Part shown: in pieces, positions 51,244 through 59,400 of the stretch
Numbering within the stretch: position 1 is the first letter of the stretch
Layout of the letters: each line of letters starts with the position of its first letter
DNA from: Bacteroidia bacterium
GTDB taxonomy: Bacteria; Bacteroidota; Bacteroidia; Bacteroidales; CAJPTX01
Length of the DNA stretch: 62,270 nucleotides
Assembly (NCBI GenBank): GCA_002749065.1
Contig: PDTX01000010.1
Location: 1-62,270 of the forward strand
Direction: 5' to 3'
Notes under the pieces: model-generated
What the model saw: the letters and a program-made list of their open reading frames with translations, nothing else
Databases searched by the model: none
What the model was told of the DNA's origin: nothing
Made by a program: the position numbers and the translations under genes

Positions 51244-52587
51244 ATGCAGGTATTCAAGTTTGGCGGGGCATCCATCAGCAGCCCCGAGAAGGTGAGGCAC
51301 ATCGCCCAGCTGATACAGACCCAACGCGGCGCGGAGGCCCTGACCATCGTGGTGAGCGCCATGGGCAAGATGACCAACGCGCTGGAGGAGGCCCTGGCCG
51401 ACGCGCTGGAGCGGCCGGGGCAGGCATCCGACGCGCTGGAGCGTATCCGCCGCTTCCACACAGAGATGGTCGACGGGCTCTTCGGCGGGGACGAAGAGCC
51501 CAAGGCCACGACCCACAGCCTGCTGGCCAGCCTGGAGCTGCAGCTGGCCCACCTACCCCGGGTGGAGTACGACGCGGCCTACGACATGGTGGTCTCCTTC
51601 GGCGAGCTGCTCTCCTCGCGCATCATGCAGACCTACCTCGCCCAGCAGGGGCTGGAGGCCCAGTGGGTGGACGCGCGCGCCATTCTCCGCACCGACGATG
51701 CCCACCGGGCCGCCACGGTCGACTGGTCGCTCTCCCAGCAGCTCGCCGAGGATACGCTCAGGGACACCCCCGGGAGCGTGTACATCACCCAGGGATTCAT
51801 CGGGGCGAACTCGCAGGGGAAGACCACCACCCTGGGGCGCGAAGGCTCCGACTACAGCGCCGCCCTGCTGGGGGCCTTCCTCCGGGCCGAGAGCGTCACC
51901 ATCTGGAAGGACGTGCCCGGCTTCCTGAGCGCCGACCCCAAGCTCTTCCCCGCCGCGCAGCCCCTCGACGAGCTGGACTACCAGGAGGCCATCGAGATGT
52001 CCTACAACGGGGCGAAAATCATACACCCCAAGGCCATAAAACCCCTGCTGTGGGCCGGCATCCCCATGCGCGTCCGCTCCTTCGACGACCCCGACCTGCC
52101 CGGCACCACCATCCACCACTGCCCGCCCGGCGGGGGGCGGACCATGCCCCCCCTGCTGGCCGTGCTGGACAGCGTGACCCTCCTCACCCTCACCCCCCAC
52201 GACCTCTCCTTCGCCCTGGAGGAGAGCCTCGGCGAGCTCTTCTCCCTCCTGCACTCCTACCGCATACAGGCCCGGCTCATCCACAACTCGGCCGTGAGCC
52301 TCACCCTCTGCGTGGACTCCGACCCCGTGCACCTGCCCGACGCCATGGAGGCCCTAGCGCGCCACTCCCGCCTGAGCCACACCGGCGGGCTCAAGCTCCT
52401 GACCGTGCGCCACTGCACCCCCGAGCTCCAGAAGCTGCTGGACGGCTTCGGGAGCATCCTCCTCTCGAAGGGAACGCCCACGGCCCGGCAGTACCTCCTC
52501 CGGGCCACGGACTGGGACCAGCACCTCTACCCGGCCATCTGCGAGGCCCTCGCCCGTATGTCCACCCAGCGCTCGTCGGAGAGGTGA
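51244..52587 (+). CDS. Aspartate kinase (monofunctional)
   Basis: A 447-residue enzyme phosphorylating aspartate at the head of lysine, threonine and methionine synthesis. The N-terminal kinase domain (about 1-285) has FKFGGASISS (usually KFGGTS), VVSAMGKMTN, FGELLSSRIM, GREGSDYSAALLGAFL and WKDVPGFLSADPK. The C-terminal third (about 300-447) should be two ACT domains, but they are not strongly conserved by eye. Feedback regulation is thus uncertain. The gene ends 61 nt inside the 3' end of the convergent PfkB kinase gene. Confidence 0.94.
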   Translation: MQVFKFGGASISSPEKVRHIAQLIQTQRGAEALTIVVSAMGKMTNALEEALADALERPGQASDALERIRRFHTEMVDGLFGGDEEPKATTHSLLASLELQLAHLPRVEYDAAYDMVVSFGELLSSRIMQTYLAQQGLEAQWVDARAILRTDDAHRAATVDWSLSQQLAEDTLRDTPGSVYITQGFIGANSQGKTTTLGREGSDYSAALLGAFLRAESVTIWKDVPGFLSADPKLFPAAQPLDELDYQEAIEMSYNGAKIIHPKAIKPLLWAGIPMRVRSFDDPDLPGTTIHHCPPGGGRTMPPLLAVLDSVTLLTLTPHDLSFALEESLGELFSLLHSYRIQARLIHNSAVSLTLCVDSDPVHLPDAMEALARHSRLSHTGGLKLLTVRHCTPELQKLLDGFGSILLSKGTPTARQYLLRATDWDQHLYPAICEALARMSTQRSSER

Positions 52588-53507
52588 GTGCCCAGCGACT
52601 GGATGACCTCGTGCGCCACGTAGTTGCCCAGCTCCAGCGACTTCGCGAGCGACCAACCGCTGAGGATGCCGTACAGGCAGCCCGAGACGAAAAGGTCGCT
52701 CGCGCCCGTCCCGTCCACCACCGCGGCCTTGAAGCACGGCACATGTAGCGACTCCTCCCCCCGCCTTCCCATGGCCCCGTGGTGCCCCATGCGGATTACG
52801 GCAATCCGCCCCCCGCTGCTGAGCTCGAAGAGGGCGTTCTTCTCGCTCTTGCCCGTGAAGGCCCGCGCGCTCTCGCTGTTGGTGAAGAGGATGTCCACGC
52901 TCTGCGGGATGATGCGGTGCAGGAACTCCCGGTTGCGGTCCACGATGTCCGCGTTGCTCAGGTCCAGCGACACCATCAGCTGGTTCTCCCGCGCGATGAC
53001 CAGCACCCGGCTCAGGAATGCGCGGTTCTGCACGATGTAGCCCTCGATGTGCAGGATGTCGTAGCCCAGGAAGTTGTTCGCGTTCAGGTCGTGCGCGTTG
53101 AGCGTTGCGGCGGCTCCCAGGAAGGTGGCGAAGGTCCGCGTGCCATCCGGGCTGATAAGGGCCATCGAGCAGCCCGTCTTGGCCAGGCTGTCGTGCAGCA
53201 TCGGGTTGATGCGCAGGCGTATCATCTCGTCGCGGATTAGCCGGCCGGCCTCGTCGCGCCCCACCTTCCCCACGAAGCCCGCCCCCATGCCCAGGCGCGA
53301 TATCCCCCGTACGATGTTCACCGCGCTGCCCCCCACTACCCGCAGCGGCTGCAGGGGCGCGATGGTCTCCAGCGCGTGGTCGAGCGTCTCGATGTCGATG
53401 TACTGCTTGGCCCCCTTCTCGAGGCCCAGCTCATGGAGCAGCCCGTCGCCCTCCAGCGGTACGATGATGTCGAGCAGCGCATTCCCCAAGCCCAGTAATC
53501 GTGCCAT
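52527..53507 (-). CDS. PfkB-family sugar/nucleoside kinase (adenosine kinase-like)
   Basis: A 326-residue kinase. The N-terminus LLGLGNALLDIIVPL, GGSAVNIVRGISRLG (signature 1) and the C-terminal signature DGTGASDLFVSGCLYG (anion hole and catalytic Asp; usually GAGD) define the PfkB/ribokinase fold. Overall pattern is closest to the adenosine/inosine-guanosine or ribokinase branch that is common in Bacteroidota; substrate is uncertain. The ATG at 53507 is chosen by family N-terminus although the frame opens at 53627. It has its own promoter. The last 61 nt overlap the end of the aspartate kinase gene on the opposite strand. Confidence 0.9.
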   Translation of the reverse strand: MARLLGLGNALLDIIVPLEGDGLLHELGLEKGAKQYIDIETLDHALETIAPLQPLRVVGGSAVNIVRGISRLGMGAGFVGKVGRDEAGRLIRDEMIRLRINPMLHDSLAKTGCSMALISPDGTRTFATFLGAAATLNAHDLNANNFLGYDILHIEGYIVQNRAFLSRVLVIARENQLMVSLDLSNADIVDRNREFLHRIIPQSVDILFTNSESARAFTGKSEKNALFELSSGGRIAVIRMGHHGAMGRRGEESLHVPCFKAAVVDGTGASDLFVSGCLYGILSGWSLAKSLELGNYVAHEVIQSLGTHLSDERWVDIRARASQMAG

Positions 53508-53574
53508 AGTCCTGTCGTTTTTCCTGTCGTGGCCCGCCCCCAGCCCTTGTCGGCTGCGCTGAGCGGGCCACCGG

Positions 53575-53582
53575 CAAATGTA
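53575..53582 (-). promoter_or_regulatory. -7 box of the PfkB kinase gene
   Basis: Reads TACATTTG on the minus strand. Predicted leader about 65 nt. Confidence 0.5.
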
Positions 53583-53664
53583 GGCACATTTTCCGCACTT
53601 TCCATCCCCAGGCCCAGGGGTATTCACCTTCTGCCCGGAGTGGGCAGGGTTCTCACGAACTGCT

Positions 53665-53672
53665 TACCTTCG
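53665..53672 (+). promoter_or_regulatory. -7 box of the WGR-domain gene
   Basis: TACCTTCG followed by GCG; predicted leader about 65 nt. Divergent from the PfkB promoter about 85 bp away. Confidence 0.5.
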
Positions 53673-53742
53673 CGTTGCGCCGGGTCAGCTCCGGGCATCG
53701 TGGCAGTAATCCACTGGCGTAAAATAGGCAAGGCAGGCAGGT

Positions 53743-55428
53743 ATGGAGAGCATGTACTTCGAGCGGCGTGGCGGGGACACGCCCGAGTTCTGGGAGGTGG
53801 AGCTGGAGGGCAGCTGGTACGGCGTGTACTCCGGGCGGGTGGGCTGCCAGGGGGAGGGCAGCTGGCAGTATTCGACCTCAGCGCGGGAGGCGGAGGGGAA
53901 GGTGCGGCGACTAGTGGCGGGTAAGCTGGCCGAGGGCTTTGCGCGGATAGACCCGCCGCCACCTCTGGACCTCGCGCCCGGCGTGCCGGAGCTGCTGGAG
54001 GGCCCGCCGCTGGCCGACGGGGAGCTGGCGCGCTTCACGGAGCAGGCCATCAGTCGGCCCACGGAGCTGGAGCGTATCTTCTGGGATGTGCAGCTGGACC
54101 GATTGTTCGCCGAGTGGGACTTCGCGGGCGACTACGCCTCCTACCACCTCCCGCACCCACGGACGATGGCCCAGGAGTTTGAGGCCGTGGCGGCGTGGGA
54201 TAGCCCCAGCATGGGTAGGGAGGTGGAGCGCGACGGGCGGGGGATGGTGACGGAAATCCGCTACCGCATAGGGGGGCTGGTGGTGCTGACGCTGCGTAAT
54301 AGCCATTTCTGCCTGCCCGTTTTCCCCTTCTTCAGCGAGCATGGTCGGTGGCTCCATCGGCCCGAGCGGATACAGCAGGAGCTCCGGCTGCTGCTGACGC
54401 GCTTCCCGTCCTTCTGCGCCGAGGGCCTGCTGCGAATGGGCGCATACGTGGAGCGGAAGAGCAAACGGCGGAAGCTCAAGGCATTGGCTGAGGTGGGGAT
54501 GGCCATGATGGTGCACAATTGCATGCGGGGGACAGACCTTGAATACCGCTTGCTGCCTGGCCACAAGCGTAGCTTTCTACAGGTGGGCCTGGGGGCGACC
54601 CACCTGCTGGAGCTGATTATGCCCTACGCGAGCTTCGCCGGGCGGATTGCCGGCATACTCCCCACCGTGGGGGTGGCGCGGGGGCTGCTAGAGCGGGTGG
54701 AGCTGGGTATCAGCCTGGGGGATAGGCGGCGCTGGGATGCGTGGGGAACGGTGCTGTGGCATGAGCATCGGCGCTACTCGGAGGACCCCCGCCTCGATTT
54801 CTGGGGGGAGCGCTACCTGGCCTACGAGCGGGCAATGGCTGTGGAGAGGGGCGATTTCGGCCCGGGCCAGCTGGATATACAGACCGTGTGGGGGTGGAAC
54901 ATCCCGGGCGTGGAGGGCTCGCTCGAGCATCTCGGGGACAATCTCTACGCCATTCGCTACTCCATCGGTGGGCGGGATGTGCTGACGGTCGGGCATGATG
55001 CGCTGGACTTTCGGCTCGCCGGCATGAAGCATAGGACCCAGCTACCCAAGGGCTCCGTGCCGACCATGGATGCCTTGCGCGCCCTTCTGGAGGGGCTCCC
55101 GGCCTTCTACCATGCGGGGACGGTGGCGTTCAATCAGCGGTTCGAGGATGCGAAGCGGGTGGAGCGGGTGGCCGGGGTGCTGGAGCGGATTGGTAGGCGG
55201 TGGGTGATGGACCTCTCGCAGGGCGAGCACCTCGTCGTGGAGCTGCATATGCCCGGGGTGCTCTTCCTGGAGCTACGCCTACAGCTGGCCAACTTCGAGG
55301 GGCAGCTCGCGCAGCTACGACCAACCGTGGCGCGGGTGATGCGCGCGATGGAGGAGGCCCCGCTACGCTTCAAGCTCTACCCTCGGGAGCTTTACGCCTC
55401 CTGGGCTACACCGTGGGTGAGGGGGTAG
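53743..55428 (+). CDS. WGR-like domain protein of unknown function
   Basis: A 561-residue soluble protein. Residues about 12-68 (FWEVELEGSWYGVYSGRVGCQGEG, then AREAEGKVRRLVAGKLAEGF) look like a divergent WGR domain, a nucleic-acid-associated module found in PARPs, MolR-like proteins and some bacterial proteins. The rest has two related halves. WHP-like elements such as YRIGGLVVLTLRNSHFCLPVF near 172 and YSIGGRDVLTVGHDALDFRLAG near 408 suggest an internal repeat, each followed by an ELRLLLTRFPSF- or DALRALLEGLPAF-type helix. No enzymatic motif is recognised. A partial copy of its 3' third occurs 4.1 kb downstream. ATG 53752 is an alternative start. Confidence 0.82.
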   Translation: MESMYFERRGGDTPEFWEVELEGSWYGVYSGRVGCQGEGSWQYSTSAREAEGKVRRLVAGKLAEGFARIDPPPPLDLAPGVPELLEGPPLADGELARFTEQAISRPTELERIFWDVQLDRLFAEWDFAGDYASYHLPHPRTMAQEFEAVAAWDSPSMGREVERDGRGMVTEIRYRIGGLVVLTLRNSHFCLPVFPFFSEHGRWLHRPERIQQELRLLLTRFPSFCAEGLLRMGAYVERKSKRRKLKALAEVGMAMMVHNCMRGTDLEYRLLPGHKRSFLQVGLGATHLLELIMPYASFAGRIAGILPTVGVARGLLERVELGISLGDRRRWDAWGTVLWHEHRRYSEDPRLDFWGERYLAYERAMAVERGDFGPGQLDIQTVWGWNIPGVEGSLEHLGDNLYAIRYSIGGRDVLTVGHDALDFRLAGMKHRTQLPKGSVPTMDALRALLEGLPAFYHAGTVAFNQRFEDAKRVERVAGVLERIGRRWVMDLSQGEHLVVELHMPGVLFLELRLQLANFEGQLAQLRPTVARVMRAMEEAPLRFKLYPRELYASWATPWVRG

Positions 55429-55432
55429 GGGA
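54886..55432 (+). repeat. Direct repeat A, copy 1 (3' third of the WGR gene)
   Basis: Matches 59001-59379 with high identity apart from a 168-nt in-frame segment (within about 55155-55335) missing from the second copy. With repeat B (55452-55530 and 59568-59646) it frames the HNH-Z1 gene in direct orientation. Confidence 0.88.
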
Positions 55433-55451
55433 TTTCCGCTGGCTCGCCATC

Positions 55452-55530
55452 AGCCCTTCACCCTCTTGCCGTAGAAGAATTCCACCAGCTGCGTGCCCCG
55501 TACGGTGAGCCAGCCATTGGAGAATTCCGT
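55452..55530 (-). pseudogene. 79-bp remnant of the gene at 59401-60501 (direct repeat B, copy 1)
   Basis: Matches 59568-59646 in about 77 of 79 positions. On the minus strand it corresponds to residues around FSNGWLTVRGTQLVEFFYG of the intact neighbour. Sequence on either side is unrelated, so this is a fragment with no start or stop of its own. Confidence 0.85.
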
Positions 55531-55951
55531 TGAGCACCAGCCACTTTCGCTTCCACTCGTGCCGATGGGTGTAGTCCTGGCGGGTGAGAAGGGGGCGATT
55601 TGGGCTTGGTGGGGGTAGGTATCCCAAGATTTTTCCTATATTCGCTACATGAAGTGGGTACGGCGTGCGATGAGCAGGAGCTTTCGGGAATGCTGCGGTT
55701 CGGTATTCCCGGGAGATTTGTGTGCTAGGTTTACCCCCCCCCCCCAAATTTTAGGATAGAAGCAAACTGTATTGCGTTTTTTGCCTCGCATGCGCTGGAT
55801 GGCGCGTGGGGGGCTTTTTTGCGCTTTGGGGCGAGATGTCCCTACTTTCCCAAGAGCATATTCTATCAAAATACCCTCCCTACGAATATTCGTTTTAAAG
55901 AGTGTACGGTGCATTGTATGATATTCCTCAAATCAATAGGAGATGCTGGGA
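55531..55951. other. AT-richer upstream region of the HNH-Z1 gene
   Basis: About 420 nt of lower GC with no secure gene. It contains a box TATATTCG at 55637-55644 (TAnnTTCG form), a C12 tract at 55734-55745, and a leader-like AT-rich stretch from 55850 to 55935. An ATG at 55649 with a downstream frame that crosses the C tract is noted in the findings but is not called as a gene. Confidence 0.5.
55734..55745. repeat. C12 homopolymer tract
   Basis: Twelve consecutive C residues about 200 nt before the HNH-Z1 start codon. Tracts of this length are prone to slippage and can also be misread by sequencing. Confidence 0.85.
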
Positions 55952-58903
55952 ATGGGAAACGATTTTAATGATGAATACTACAAGAGCTTGCGAGAGCCTA
56001 TCGGGGCTCGCGCCTTCGTGCAGTACTACGAGTCCTTTCGGCAGCAGCTGAGTAATGATGAGCTGCTACGCCTATTCGAGGCCAACGGGGAGGACTGGGA
56101 GGAGAATACGAGCCGGACGAAGGCCAACCAGGGTAGGCGCATCTTTAGCCTGGGGGTAAATCTGGGGGTTCTACGCCATATCGTAGATACCTGTAGCCCG
56201 AGCAAGGTGGGCCAGGGGGTAATCGAAGAGGCAAAGCGCTTGCTGCTGCTCTACGACCCCAGCGACCAGCGGCAGGAGCTGCATGCGATGGATAAAATGC
56301 TCGCTGCCACGAACCTGGATGAGAAGGATAAGTACATCCTCATTAAGTACCGTGTGGGCCAAGGGGTTTTCCGTAAGCGCCTGTATGAGTACTGGGGGGG
56401 ATGCTCCGTTACGGGTTGCCGTGAACATTCCCTGCTGATTGCCTCGCATATTAAGCCCTACAGCGAGTGTCGGCCATATGAGCGCTACGACCTATACAAT
56501 GGGCTGCTGCTCACGCCGAACCTCGATAGGCTCTTCGACCGTCATCTTATCTCCTTCGATGAGCAGGGGAAAATAATGGTGTCTAGCTCTCTGAACTCTG
56601 ATGATTTGGCATGCTTGGGGATTAGCGGGGAGGAGCGGCTTGTGGGGGAGCGTTTAGATGATAGGCATGAGGAGTATTTAGTCCTGCATCGTGCGGTCTT
56701 CAGGTCGCAGGAAGCGGGGGAAGATGCGTTGGAAGTGGGGACTCTCAGCCTGAAGCGAGAGGGAACTAGTGTAATCAATACAAAAGGAAACGAACGAATG
56801 GTACAAACAGAATGGTCTCCTGTGGAGGGGGAAAACTCTAGGAATTTCTTGGCAGGCAAGCGCATGGAGCGTTTGCCCGAGAAGACGAGGGATGAGATTG
56901 CCAGTAAGGCGAAGGACATCCTTGCCCACTGCGTAAACCCGGCTGGGGATGAGGCGCAGCAGTCTACCGTCCTTGTCTATGGTTGCGTGCAGAGTGGCAA
57001 GACGCTCTCGTACACCTACCTCACTGCTCTGGCGAGCGACAATGGCTATCGGATGGCTATATACCTAACGGGGGTGAATACCAACCTGCAGAAGCAGACG
57101 TATGAGCGGCTGGATGATGACCTGAATATGCGTAGCAATGCATTCTACCTGCCGGATGTGCCGTCTGAAGACCCCAGGATTCATCTTACCATAGACAGGA
57201 AACGTGCGGCCAGGATGCTGGAGGGGGGACGAACAGTCCTGCTACCCGTGATGAAGAATCGAGCTGGCATTCAGGATGTTATTACTCTGCTCAAGGATGA
57301 GACGGTGGCTAAGGCATTGGGTAGTAGCCCTGTGCTAATCATCGACGATGAGTCGGACAACGCCTCGCTCAACAATAGGGCCTATAGCAACAGTAAGACC
57401 GGTCTCGAGGAGAAGAGTACCACCTACGAGTTCATAGAGAAGCTCAGGGAGTGCGCCCCTCGCTTCGCCTACGTGGAGTACACGGCTACGCCGCATGCCA
57501 ATTTCCTCATAGAGCAACGGGATATGCTTCGACCCGATTGGTGCGCAGTACTAGAGCCGGGCGAGGGCTACACGGGGGCGGAGACCTTCTTTGCCCCGGA
57601 TAGCCCCTACCTGCTGACCATACCCAGCGAGGAGATGGATTCATCTGAATGGAGAGGGAAGCTCCCTGGTTCCCTGCAAAAAGCCATAGCCTACCACCTG
57701 CTTAATGTTGCCGTCACGGTGGACGTGCAGGAGCGCCTACCTTTCTTGACCATGATGATCCACTGCACGCGTGAATACAACGGTGAGGGGGGGAATGAAA
57801 GGATATTTAGCTTGGTGGAGGATTTCGTTCGCCAGTTGCGCCTCGATGCGGAGAATGAAGGCTCGGGCACTAAGCTCTCGCTGCTGGATGAGCAGTACCA
57901 GGAGCTGAAGAGAACCTACGATACAGCCCTACCTGACCTAGAGGAGCTGCGAGAGCTGCTAGGCCATTTACTGTCAGACCCAAAGGCCATCCGATGCCAT
58001 AAGCTCACGCAGGATGGTGATGAGAAGATTGATTGGGGGGAGAAGAGGTGCAAATGCCATATCGTCGTTGGCGGCGACAAGCTAGGCCGGGGCTTCACCC
58101 TGGAGAATTTGACGACTTCCTACCTTTCGCGCTGGACGAGTGGTACGCCCACGGCTGACACCCTCTGGCAACGTGCCCGCTTCTTCGGCTACAAGAAGGA
58201 CTACCTGGAGGCCTGCCGCGTCTACATGCCGGAGGTCGCCATTGATGCCTATAGGCGATTTGCCAACTACGAGGTCTACCTCAGAGACTATATCCGTGAT
58301 AATGCCAGCCTGGAGGGCGTGGAGTGGGAGATTAGCGAGAAGATTCCTGCATTGTTGAACGCCACTCGTCAGTGCATACAACGTGAACAGCGTGGTGCCC
58401 TGGTGGAATGGTTCCAGCTGCAGGATCTCGGCAATATCGAGGCTAACGACTTGCTGGTTGAGGAGTTTCTTCGTGCCATTCAGCAGTCCCTCGAGCCGGC
58501 CGAACCACAGGGGAACACCCCTGCTCAGCAGCACCTGTATGCCAGCTTGGAGAGGGGGACGATTGCTAGCCTTCTTAGAGCCTACAAGTCAGATAACGAC
58601 CATTCTCGGGAGAGACTCGAGCGCATTGTGAGCTTCATGGCTCGTTCGGAGGCGCCGGTACATTTCTACTACATGTCGCATAGCCAGCCAAGGCCACGTA
58701 CCCTGGAAGCCACCACAGGCGAGCTGGCCAGCTTCAATGTCGGTAAATACGATGGGGGTAGCTTTGCACCCTACAATGACTTCAAGGGTGGCGACTCCAT
58801 CACCGTGCAGCTCTACCGCATTAGGGTGTCGGCTGAGGGGAAGCCCGTTGACGGTGTGGAGACCTACGGCTTCAGGGTGTTTATACCGGATAGCCGCTTG
58901 TAG
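55952..58903 (+). CDS. HNH endonuclease-Z1 ATPase fusion protein (candidate restriction/defence factor)
   Basis: A 983-residue protein. An N-terminal HNH domain of the HsdR/McrA-like 'HNH_2' style has YWGGCSVTGCREHSLLIASHIKP (about residues 146-168) and NGLLLTPNLDRLFDRH (about 183-198). From about residue 335 the Z1 domain shows Walker A GCVQSGKT (about 345), acidic VLIIDDESDNAS (about 460), FAYVEYTATPHANFL (about 507) and the motif V/VI-like GGDKLGRGFTLENLTT and DTLWQRARFFGY (about 705-748). Z1 proteins are superfamily-2-like ATPases found with methylases and nucleases in restriction-like clusters. No methylase is adjacent. ATG 55952 is preferred to ATG 55943 because AGGAG lies 9 nt before it. 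GC content and codon use differ clearly from neighbours, suggesting transfer. Confidence 0.88.
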   Translation: MGNDFNDEYYKSLREPIGARAFVQYYESFRQQLSNDELLRLFEANGEDWEENTSRTKANQGRRIFSLGVNLGVLRHIVDTCSPSKVGQGVIEEAKRLLLLYDPSDQRQELHAMDKMLAATNLDEKDKYILIKYRVGQGVFRKRLYEYWGGCSVTGCREHSLLIASHIKPYSECRPYERYDLYNGLLLTPNLDRLFDRHLISFDEQGKIMVSSSLNSDDLACLGISGEERLVGERLDDRHEEYLVLHRAVFRSQEAGEDALEVGTLSLKREGTSVINTKGNERMVQTEWSPVEGENSRNFLAGKRMERLPEKTRDEIASKAKDILAHCVNPAGDEAQQSTVLVYGCVQSGKTLSYTYLTALASDNGYRMAIYLTGVNTNLQKQTYERLDDDLNMRSNAFYLPDVPSEDPRIHLTIDRKRAARMLEGGRTVLLPVMKNRAGIQDVITLLKDETVAKALGSSPVLIIDDESDNASLNNRAYSNSKTGLEEKSTTYEFIEKLRECAPRFAYVEYTATPHANFLIEQRDMLRPDWCAVLEPGEGYTGAETFFAPDSPYLLTIPSEEMDSSEWRGKLPGSLQKAIAYHLLNVAVTVDVQERLPFLTMMIHCTREYNGEGGNERIFSLVEDFVRQLRLDAENEGSGTKLSLLDEQYQELKRTYDTALPDLEELRELLGHLLSDPKAIRCHKLTQDGDEKIDWGEKRCKCHIVVGGDKLGRGFTLENLTTSYLSRWTSGTPTADTLWQRARFFGYKKDYLEACRVYMPEVAIDAYRRFANYEVYLRDYIRDNASLEGVEWEISEKIPALLNATRQCIQREQRGALVEWFQLQDLGNIEANDLLVEEFLRAIQQSLEPAEPQGNTPAQQHLYASLERGTIASLLRAYKSDNDHSRERLERIVSFMARSEAPVHFYYMSHSQPRPRTLEATTGELASFNVGKYDGGSFAPYNDFKGGDSITVQLYRIRVSAEGKPVDGVETYGFRVFIPDSRL

Positions 58904-58973
58904 GCGCTGGCGGGATGTGTCGTATTAGTATTGGTAATGAAAGGGTTAGAAGAATGAGAAGATTACTAGTTTG

Positions 58974-59375
58974 ATGCTTTGCCTACTGATGGTGGGTAGC
59001 GTGTGGGGGTGGGACATCCCGGGCGTGGAGGGCTCGCTCGAGCATCTCGGGGATGATTTCTACGCCATTCGCTACTCCATCGGTGGGCGGGGTGTGTTGA
59101 CGGTCGGGCATGATGCGCTGGATTTCCAGCTCGCCGGCATGAAGCATAGAACCCAGCTACCCGAGGGCTCCGTGCCGACTGTGGATGCCTTGCGCGCTCT
59201 TTTGGAGGGGCTCCCGGCCTTCTACCATGCGGGGACGGTGGAGTTCAATCAGCGTTTCGAGGATGTAAGGCGGGTGGCGCGGATGATGCGCGCGATGGAG
59301 GAGGCCTCGCTGCGTTTCAAGCTCTACCCTCGGGAGCTTTACGCCTCCTGGACTGCACCGTGGGTGAGGGGGTAG
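58974..59375 (+). pseudogene. Truncated, internally deleted copy of the WGR gene 3' end
   Basis: From 59001 the translation repeats the end of the protein at 53743-55428 (WGWxIPGVEGSLEHLG to ELYASWxAPWVRG) at roughly 90 percent identity. A 56-residue in-frame deletion joins RRV directly to ARMMRAMEEA. The first nine codons are unrelated and hydrophobic (MLCLLMVGSV). Together with ATG 58954 (MRRLLV, one base out of frame) they look like a disrupted signal peptide. It lacks the WGR domain and two thirds of the parent, so it is probably not functional. Confidence 0.82.
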
Positions 59376-59400
59376 GGGGGCAGCTGGTTTGCCTTCAGGT

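Noticed and set aside
55649..55968. Possible small protein gene upstream of the HNH-Z1 gene
   Set aside because: With the observed C12 tract the frame stops after about 36 codons, and the product is not protein-like; kept only as part of the phase-variation idea.
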